From Ancrocorticia sp052089425 (lineage in GTDB: Bacteria; Actinomycetota; Actinomycetes; Actinomycetales; Actinomycetaceae), in the NCBI RefSeq assembly GCF_052089425.1, contig NZ_JBQCZW010000026.1, positions 1 through 35,991 on the forward strand: a stretch of 35,991 nt of DNA. Direction: 5' to 3'. Shown one piece after another: positions 30,534-35,991 of this stretch. The number at the start of each line of letters is the position of its first letter. The stretch's first letter is position 1. The translations under genes and the position numbers were made by a program. Below the pieces are notes generated by a model. The model did not search any database. It saw only the letters and a list, made by a program, of their open reading frames with translations, and was not told the DNA's origin.

Positions 30534-32291
30534 TTGTCTAAACGCACGAAAAACCCGGATGCGCGCATGAGCGTATCCGGGCATCTCAAGGAGCTTCGAA
30601 AGCGCCTTCTGTTAGCCCTTCTAGGGATAATGGTGGGCGCTATCGGTGGTTGGGCCCTCTATGAGCAGATCATGGACTTCATTACGGGGCCACTGCTTGA
30701 GATGGAAGATGCCAACACTGTCATCAACTTCCCAACCATCGGTTCGGGCCTCGATTTGAAGCTCCGCGTCGCGTTGTGGGCCGGTACGCTTCTGGCCAGC
30801 CCGTGGTGGATCTACCAAATTGGCGCGTTCATCATGCCGGGGCTCAAGCGCAGGGAGAAGCTCTACACGGTGGTGTTCGGGGCTGTAGGCGTACTCCTGT
30901 TCGCCGCGGGTGCGGCATCGGGCCTCATGATGATTCCGCGGGCAGTGGAGATACTTCAGTCCTTCGTTCCAACAGAAGCATTCTCGGTGCTTCAAGCCGA
31001 TACGTACGTGGATTTCTATCTGCGGCTGGTTATTCTCTTTGGTGTTTCTTTCCTGCTCCCCGAGATCCTCGTGGCGTTGAACTTCCTTGGCGTGCTGAGC
31101 TCGAAGGCCATGCTGCGCGGTTGGCGATGGGCCGTGCTGGTTGCCTTCACCTTCGCGGCAATTGCCAACCCGCTGCCCAGCCCTTGGCCAATGATTGTTC
31201 AAGCGATGGTGCTGGTAGTCCTCTACTTGTTGGCCGTTCTGATTTCGTGGATTCGTGAGCGGTACAAGCTCTATGGGCGGCGGCTGCGCCCGGCGAAGCA
31301 TGCAGATGAGGTTCCTTCGCCGCCTGTCCCCAGTAATTCGGTTCCCAGCCCCCATCCTGCCTCAGCTCCCGCTTCTGCCGTTGGCCCGGTACCGACTGGC
31401 AACACCTACACCGCACCGGTACCGGCACCTGCACCGAGCACCCCGAAAGCACCGTCTGGCGGCGACTCGGTTCCCGGCATGAGCGCTGCGCCAGCTCCCG
31501 CTTCTGCCGCTAGCCCGGCACAAACCGACAGCTCCTACACGGCACCGACGCCTGGCATGGGTGCTGCGCCAGCGATGGGTCCAGATTCCTTCACTGATCC
31601 GGTCCCGAGCATTGATCCTGCCCACGTGGCAGCCGTGATTATTCTGGCCGGAGGAACAGCGAAACGCATGGGTGGCGTGTCCAAACCCGACGTTGTGGTG
31701 GGTGGCCAACGGCTGTTGGACCGCGCCTTGGCCGAGGTGGGAGCGGCGGTGCCGGGAGCACCGATCGTTGTGGTGGCTCCGCAAAGTGTTTCCGTACCTA
31801 AGGGTGTTATTCGCGTACTGGAGTATCCGCCATTGGGCGGCCCGATGGCCGGGATCTCAGCCGCATTGGGCGCTATTCGATCCCTTCAGACGTACCGGCC
31901 CGATGGCTTCATCGCTCTGCTGACATGCGACGCTCCGCTGGCACCACGCCTGTATCCAAAGCTGATCGAGGCGGCGATCGCGCCGCAGCAAGATTCTGGC
32001 CAGCTCGTGGCCGGCGCGATCCCCGAGTTTGTGGGAGCAGATGGCAATCGGCACAGTCAGTTCCTTCACGGGGTTTTTCGCGGAGGTGCGCTGGAGCAGC
32101 TTACGGCCGGTGATGTTCGCGATACGTCAGTGCGCGCCGTATTCGGCCAATTAAGGCTTAATCGAGTTGACGACGCGGACCGCGTTGGTATGGATGTGGA
32201 TACTTGGGACGATGCGAAGGCCCTCGAACAACGCCTCTCAAGCGAGCACAGCACGGATAAGAATGTTGGCATCGAGCACAATACGCCGTGA
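30534..32291 (+). CDS. TatC-MobA fusion: Tat translocase core subunit joined to Moco guanylyltransferase
   Basis: This 585-aa protein is one uninterrupted frame. Residues 1-245 are a complete TatC: NPDARMSVSGHLKELRKRLL, PWWIYQIGAFIMPGLKRREK and six hydrophobic helices ending in WIRERYKLYGRR. Residues 246-365 are a Pro/Ala/Ser linker. Residues 366-570 are MobA-like: LAGG at 371-374, RMGG, Lys384, LGGPMAGI, TCDAP with Asp466, and MDVDTWDD. MobA adds GMP to molybdopterin to make MGD. TatC's C-terminus faces the cytoplasm, so the enzyme would too. The TTG start, 2 nt after the tatA stop, is supported by the actinobacterial NPDA.MS leader; ATG 30567 is the alternative. I know of no described fusion of this kind. 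Confidence 0.9.
   Translation: MSKRTKNPDARMSVSGHLKELRKRLLLALLGIMVGAIGGWALYEQIMDFITGPLLEMEDANTVINFPTIGSGLDLKLRVALWAGTLLASPWWIYQIGAFIMPGLKRREKLYTVVFGAVGVLLFAAGAASGLMMIPRAVEILQSFVPTEAFSVLQADTYVDFYLRLVILFGVSFLLPEILVALNFLGVLSSKAMLRGWRWAVLVAFTFAAIANPLPSPWPMIVQAMVLVVLYLLAVLISWIRERYKLYGRRLRPAKHADEVPSPPVPSNSVPSPHPASAPASAVGPVPTGNTYTAPVPAPAPSTPKAPSGGDSVPGMSAAPAPASAASPAQTDSSYTAPTPGMGAAPAMGPDSFTDPVPSIDPAHVAAVIILAGGTAKRMGGVSKPDVVVGGQRLLDRALAEVGAAVPGAPIVVVAPQSVSVPKGVIRVLEYPPLGGPMAGISAALGAIRSLQTYRPDGFIALLTCDAPLAPRLYPKLIEAAIAPQQDSGQLVAGAIPEFVGADGNRHSQFLHGVFRGGALEQLTAGDVRDTSVRAVFGQLRLNRVDDADRVGMDVDTWDDAKALEQRLSSEHSTDKNVGIEHNTP
31338..31620 (+). repeat. 129-bp imperfect in-frame duplication in the TatC-MobA linker
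   Basis: TCGGTTCCC occurs at 31338 and 31467, and the 18-bp CAGCTCCCGCTTCTGCCG at 31363 and 31492, both offset by exactly 129 bp (43 codons). CCTACAC(C/G)GCACCG repeats at the same offset. The linker has therefore grown by tandem duplication while keeping the frame open. Confidence 0.7.
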
Positions 32292-32293
32292 AA

Positions 32294-32395
32294 TCACGAG
32301 GTGGCTGCATCTTCCCGCTGCTCAGCCCGACGCGCCCTCCGCGCCGCATCAAACTCGGCCACTACCTCATCTTCGTCGATACCCTCCTCTGTCAT
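32294..32395 (-). CDS. Candidate small charged protein downstream of ctpE
   Basis: A 33-codon frame starts 20 bp after the ctpE stop on the same strand and encodes an acidic/basic peptide (MTEEGIDEDEVVAEFDAARR and more). The strongly charged, helix-prone composition is not random-looking, but the ribosome-binding site is weak (ACAGGCAAATAATG) and I know no family. It fills most of the gap between ctpE and the convergent tatC-mobA gene. Confidence 0.3.
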   Translation of the reverse strand: MTEEGIDEDEVVAEFDAARRARRAEQREDAATS

Positions 32396-32415
32396 TATTT
32401 GCCTGTAATTAGCGA

Positions 32416-34953
32416 TCAGTCAGCGGCAGGCACGGGTTCTTCCCGGCGATGTTCCTTTTTCTCCCGCCGCTGCAGCATGAACTCTTCGTGTTCGAGCTGC
32501 CGCTGTTTTCTCGCGGCTTCTCGTTCTTCTCGTGGCACCCAGATGGCCGGACGCTTCCCGCCACGAATCCCGAGGAACCACCAGAGGGCTTCGATGAAAA
32601 CTGCGGCCACGAGTCCGATGAGCGTGCCTACCAACATGGCGTCAAGGTTGGAGGAATCCAGCATGAAGATGCGCTGGGTGACATCCAGATTGAAGATCAG
32701 GCCGTAGCCAGCAAGTGGGAGAAGGATAAGTGCGATCTTCCACCACTCATATGGCCGAGCGACAACGGCGAGCACCCAGGACGAGCCAATGATGAGTGCG
32801 AGGAGGGCGGCAGTTGGGGCTTGGGCTCCATGAGCCCCAACAAAGTCAGGATTCCGGACCAGCATGTACGTGGTGAAGGACGCGACGGCCACGGCTAGGC
32901 CGCTGGGAAGCCCGAACGTCATGACGCGGCCAACAAAGTGGGGCCGCGCCTTGTCATTATTCCGTGGGAGTGAGAGAAGAAAGGCAGGGATTCCGATGGT
33001 GAACCAGCCGGTGATCGTGACGTGTATGGGTTGGAAAGGGAAGGGGACAGAAAACAGCAGCACAAGAATCGCGAGAATGGAGGAATACACGGTCTTTGTG
33101 AGGAAGAGCTTCGCTACCCTCTCGATGTTGCTGAGAACCCGGCGCCCTTCAGCAACCACATACGGCAGAGTCGCGAACTTGTCATCCAGCAACACGATCT
33201 TCGCAACGGACCGTGTGGCGGATGTCCCTGACCCCATCGCCACACCAAGATCCGCATCCTTCAGGGCAAGAACATCGTTGACGCCGTCGCCCGTCATGGC
33301 CACCGTATGGCCAGCCTTCTGCAGGGCCGCCACCATTGAACGTTTCTGCTGTGGCGTTACGCGCCCGAAGACCCGAGAGTTATTGACGGTCCGATCCCAG
33401 TCCTCATCTTTGATGGATCTCGCATCAACGGGATCGCCCGCGTCCATCCCGAGCGACTCGGCAACAGCACCAACGGATGCCGCATTATCCCCAGAAATAA
33501 CCTTGACTTGAACGTCTTGGCTGGCAAAGTATTCGAGCGTTGGCCCGGCATCGGGCCGCAGCTGCTGGTCAAGCACAATGAGTGAAACTGGCGAGACATC
33601 ACCGGGCGCTGCATCATCCGTCACCGCCACGGAGGCTTCGCCCAACAACAACACGCGCAGGCCATGGGCGGCGAGCCGGCTGGCCTCTTCTGCTGCTGGT
33701 GCATTGTGTGCCGCAAGGACGTCCGGAGCCCCCAACACCCAGTTCTGGCCGTTGGTGAAGCTGGTGCCGCTCCATTTGAGCGCGGAGGTGAAGGGCTGAG
33801 CGGACTGCACTGCCCAAGGATCCTTGGCAATACCGATGGCCTCGATGATCGCGGCCATCGAAGCATTCGGGGTTGGATCTGCTGCGGCCAACTGCCGCAG
33901 CGCCTCGGTGGCCAACGCCTCCCGCTCTGAGCGATCCCCAGAAGCATCCGTCCTGATCGCACTATCGGCGAGAGCGCCATCAGCCTTCAGTAGCTGCAGC
34001 TGTGAGAATGCCAGCTGGTTTTCCGTGAGGGTTCCGGTCTTGTCCGCACACACGACGTCCACGTGGGCCAAGCCCTCGATTGCTGGAAGCTCGTTGACCA
34101 AGCACTTTCGCCTACCCAGCCGAATCACGCCCAAGGCAAAGGCGGTAGAAGTAATGAGTACGAGGCCTTCGGGAATCATCGGCACTAGGGCACCGGTAAC
34201 TGACAGAATGATTGCCCGCCAGTCAGATTCGCCCACGCGAATCTGGCCAACAATGGTCAAGATCCCAACGGGGATCAGGATCCAGGTGATGGTTTTCAAG
34301 ATCCGGTTGATGCCCGCTTGGAGATCAGAATGAACCAGTGAGAACTTGGATGCCTCGGCAGTCAGCTGCGCAGCATAGGAATTCTTTCCCACACTAGTTG
34401 CCCGGTAGGCACCGGTTCCCGAAGCCACGAAGCTACCCGAGAGGATCGAATCTCCAGCATTCTTGGCTACGGGATCGGATTCGCCAGTCAGGAGAGATTC
34501 GTCCAGCTCAAGATTGAAGGCCTCCACCATTTCGCCATCCACGATGATCTGGTCACCAGGCTTGGCGATCAAGATATCGTCCAGCACAATCTCCTCTTGT
34601 GCCAGCTCGTATTCGCGGCCCTCACGGCGTACGTGAGGCCGAGCCTCGCCAACCACGGCCAGCGAATCCAGAGTGTGCTTGGCGCGCAACTCCTGAATGA
34701 TTCCGATGATGGAGTTGGCCACGATCAGCAGGCCGAAAGCTCCGTTGATCCACGAACCCGTAGCCATCACCAACACGAAGAGAATCCCAAGCAGAGCGTT
34801 GATGCGCGTGAACACGTTAGCCCGAACGATTTCACCAACACTCCGGCCCGAACGCGGAGGCAATACATTGGCTTGGCCCGCCTCACGGCGCGCGGCAACC
34901 TCATCTTCATTTAACCCTAAAGTGCGGGGATCTCCATGCTGGCTAACGGGCAT
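32416..34953 (-). CDS. Cation-transporting P-type ATPase, CtpE-like
   Basis: This 845-aa membrane pump has the P-type hallmarks: the actuator loop LLTGESDPVAK, helix M4 with VPMIPEGLVLITSTAFALGV, the phosphorylation site DKTGTLT with Asp304, and the hinge MTGDGVNDVLALKDADLGVAMG. The M4 sequence and overall layout are closest to mycobacterial CtpE, which is reported to act in calcium uptake; substrate here is inferred. No heavy-metal-binding domain or CPx motif is present, so copper or zinc export is unlikely. The promoter region carries a 7-bp-arm inverted repeat. Confidence 0.88.
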   Translation of the reverse strand: MPVSQHGDPRTLGLNEDEVAARREAGQANVLPPRSGRSVGEIVRANVFTRINALLGILFVLVMATGSWINGAFGLLIVANSIIGIIQELRAKHTLDSLAVVGEARPHVRREGREYELAQEEIVLDDILIAKPGDQIIVDGEMVEAFNLELDESLLTGESDPVAKNAGDSILSGSFVASGTGAYRATSVGKNSYAAQLTAEASKFSLVHSDLQAGINRILKTITWILIPVGILTIVGQIRVGESDWRAIILSVTGALVPMIPEGLVLITSTAFALGVIRLGRRKCLVNELPAIEGLAHVDVVCADKTGTLTENQLAFSQLQLLKADGALADSAIRTDASGDRSEREALATEALRQLAAADPTPNASMAAIIEAIGIAKDPWAVQSAQPFTSALKWSGTSFTNGQNWVLGAPDVLAAHNAPAAEEASRLAAHGLRVLLLGEASVAVTDDAAPGDVSPVSLIVLDQQLRPDAGPTLEYFASQDVQVKVISGDNAASVGAVAESLGMDAGDPVDARSIKDEDWDRTVNNSRVFGRVTPQQKRSMVAALQKAGHTVAMTGDGVNDVLALKDADLGVAMGSGTSATRSVAKIVLLDDKFATLPYVVAEGRRVLSNIERVAKLFLTKTVYSSILAILVLLFSVPFPFQPIHVTITGWFTIGIPAFLLSLPRNNDKARPHFVGRVMTFGLPSGLAVAVASFTTYMLVRNPDFVGAHGAQAPTAALLALIIGSSWVLAVVARPYEWWKIALILLPLAGYGLIFNLDVTQRIFMLDSSNLDAMLVGTLIGLVAAVFIEALWWFLGIRGGKRPAIWVPREEREAARKQRQLEHEEFMLQRREKKEHRREEPVPAAD

Positions 34954-34977
34954 AACGATGACGTTAGCAGGATTCTA
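34932..34977 (-). promoter_or_regulatory. ctpE promoter and flanking inverted repeat
   Basis: A -10 box TAGAAT (34977-34972 on the minus strand) lies 18 nt before the ctpE ATG, which has no ribosome-binding site. GCTAACG (34932-34938) and CGTTAGC (34962-34968) are perfect inverted arms on either side of the start codon and the predicted transcript start. They could form an operator or an mRNA hairpin closing the start codon. Positions 34978-35096 show nothing else. Confidence 0.45.
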
Positions 34978-35096
34978 TGAACGTTCGGTGAAGACGCCCA
35001 CTGCACGAAAATCCCCGCCGATACCAGAGATCGGCTCACGCCACGAAGGCTGGGATGGGGGATCGCGGGGCGTTCGCCGTCGTCGTCAAAAACAAA

Positions 35097-35918
35097 CTAT
35101 CCGGGCTGCCCACGTGTCCGAAGCAGCGAAAGTACCATTCGCCCAGCCACAAAGGCCTGGAATGCAGCGAACAAGTAGTTACCCAGCTGGGGCGGGATCG
35201 CGACGGCAGAGAACACGCCAAGCGGGGACGTCAGGCAGGCGGCAATGCCCAAAACCAGAGCCGCTTGTAGATCCACGTTCTTGCGCCGCAGATTGCCGAT
35301 CGTGCCGGAGATCGATGTGGGGATGATGACCGCAAGCGACGTACCCTTCGCGATAAGATCGCTCGCGCCGAAGCCGACGATCATGCTCGGGACCAGAATG
35401 ACGCCGCCGCCCACGCCCACAAGGCCCGCGAGCGTGCCCGTCACCAAGCCAACACCCACTAGCGCAATGCCCGAGGCTGTGCTGATTTCGATCGAGGCGC
35501 CGCGGGGCGGAATCACCGTCACCATGGAGATAATCGAGATCGCGAGGAACACCACGAATGCCCACCGAATCGTCCTCGTGGAGAGCCGGTTGAGGAGGTA
35601 GGCGCCCAACTGCGCACCCGTGATCGAGCCGATGATGAGCAGCCCTACCGCCGCCCAATGCACCGAGTCATGCGCAACATACGTCACCACGCCCACCGCC
35701 GCAGGGAACACCATCGCCGCCAGCGAGGTCCCCGACGCCCTGCGTTGATCAAACTTCGCAAACGCCACCAGCGCCGGCACCATAATCACGCCGCCGCCCA
35801 CGGCGAAGATCCCCGAAAGGAAACCCGTGGCGAGCCCGATCAACACGATGGGCAGCCAGCGGCGCTGGGGGGCGGCCGCTTTCTCTTCCCTAGGCGGTTC
35901 GTTCGCGTTCACAGGCAC
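35097..35918 (-). CDS. TauE/SafE-family sulfite/anion exporter permease
   Basis: This 273-aa membrane protein has about eight helices and the repeated family motif: GLATGFLSGIFAVGGGVIMVPALV in the first half and GLVTGTLAGLVGVGGGVILVPSMIV in the second. Members move sulfite, sulfoacetate or other sulfur-containing anions; the substrate is not defined by sequence. The start is uncertain: GTG 35918 or GTG 35912, with only AAAAGAG nearby. It stands apart from the other operons. Sequence from 35919 to the end contains GTGCAT(T/C)GTGC repeats and no gene I can support. Confidence 0.85.
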   Translation of the reverse strand: MPVNANEPPREEKAAAPQRRWLPIVLIGLATGFLSGIFAVGGGVIMVPALVAFAKFDQRRASGTSLAAMVFPAAVGVVTYVAHDSVHWAAVGLLIIGSITGAQLGAYLLNRLSTRTIRWAFVVFLAISIISMVTVIPPRGASIEISTASGIALVGVGLVTGTLAGLVGVGGGVILVPSMIVGFGASDLIAKGTSLAVIIPTSISGTIGNLRRKNVDLQAALVLGIAACLTSPLGVFSAVAIPPQLGNYLFAAFQAFVAGRMVLSLLRTRGQPG

Positions 35919-35991
35919 TCTTTTCGCTTCTTCTGATGATTGCTCGCATGGCGTGCATTGTGCTGGGTACTTCGTGCATCGTGCATTGTGC

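Noticed and set aside
6887..35090. Recurrent (GTC)n/(GAC)n triplets near several gene ends (6887, 13880, 26987, 35075)
   Set aside because: They are short, differently placed and partly inside genes; common GC-rich codon runs explain them.

Overview
The window looks like a chromosomal segment of a fairly high-GC Actinomycetota, probably near Actinomycetaceae. The grounds are an actinobacterial YqeB-like protein, a CtpE-type P-ATPase, a stand-alone DUF6457 protein, frequent GTG starts and TAGAAT/TAGGGT -10 boxes. No rRNA, tRNA, CRISPR array or intact insertion sequence was seen. Two 100-N scaffold gaps (10260-10359 and 26143-26242) mean the true length is unknown.

Layout. Positions 1-8100 are accessory or housekeeping: a TetR regulator with a YqeB-like membrane protein, a zinc-independent NADP oxidoreductase, a PfpI/DJ-1 protein, a lower-GC DUF559-type nuclease-like gene between two copies of a 71-bp identical repeat, a VanZ-RDD membrane protein and a glycerophosphodiesterase. 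Positions 8222-13877 carry molybdenum cofactor (Moco) genes: moaA-moaD (+), moaE and mog (-), moeB, moeA-moaC (+). Positions 13899-25882, all on the minus strand, are a DMSO-reductase-type respiratory island: dmsA3, dmsA2-dmsA1-dmsB-dmsC, then torD2-torD1 and a 4Fe-4S/zinc-ribbon protein. A divergent TetR gene and a DUF6457 gene follow, then an alpha-glucosidase in the opposite direction, then tatB-tatA-tatC. Last come a CtpE-type ATPase and a TauE/SafE permease.

How it works together. The Moco genes cover the route from GTP to the guanine dinucleotide cofactor: moaA/moaC make cPMP, moaD/moaE/moeB make molybdopterin, mog/moeA insert molybdenum, and mobA adds GMP. The three DmsA paralogues all carry near-identical twin-arginine signals and a serine at the Mo-ligand position, and they share one DmsB and one DmsC. 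TorD-type chaperones and the Tat translocon complete the export route. No molybdate transporter is visible.

The most striking observation is that mobA is not a separate gene. It is fused in frame to the cytoplasmic C-terminus of TatC through a Pro/Ala linker of about 120 residues (30534-32291). This would place the last cofactor-maturation enzyme on the pore that exports the finished enzymes. TatA and TatB also have long disordered cytoplasmic tails. A second new-looking signal is a pair of operator-like sites, (A/G)ACAC(C/G)TGT-N4-TAG, 34 bp apart, found in front of both dmsA2 and dmsA3.
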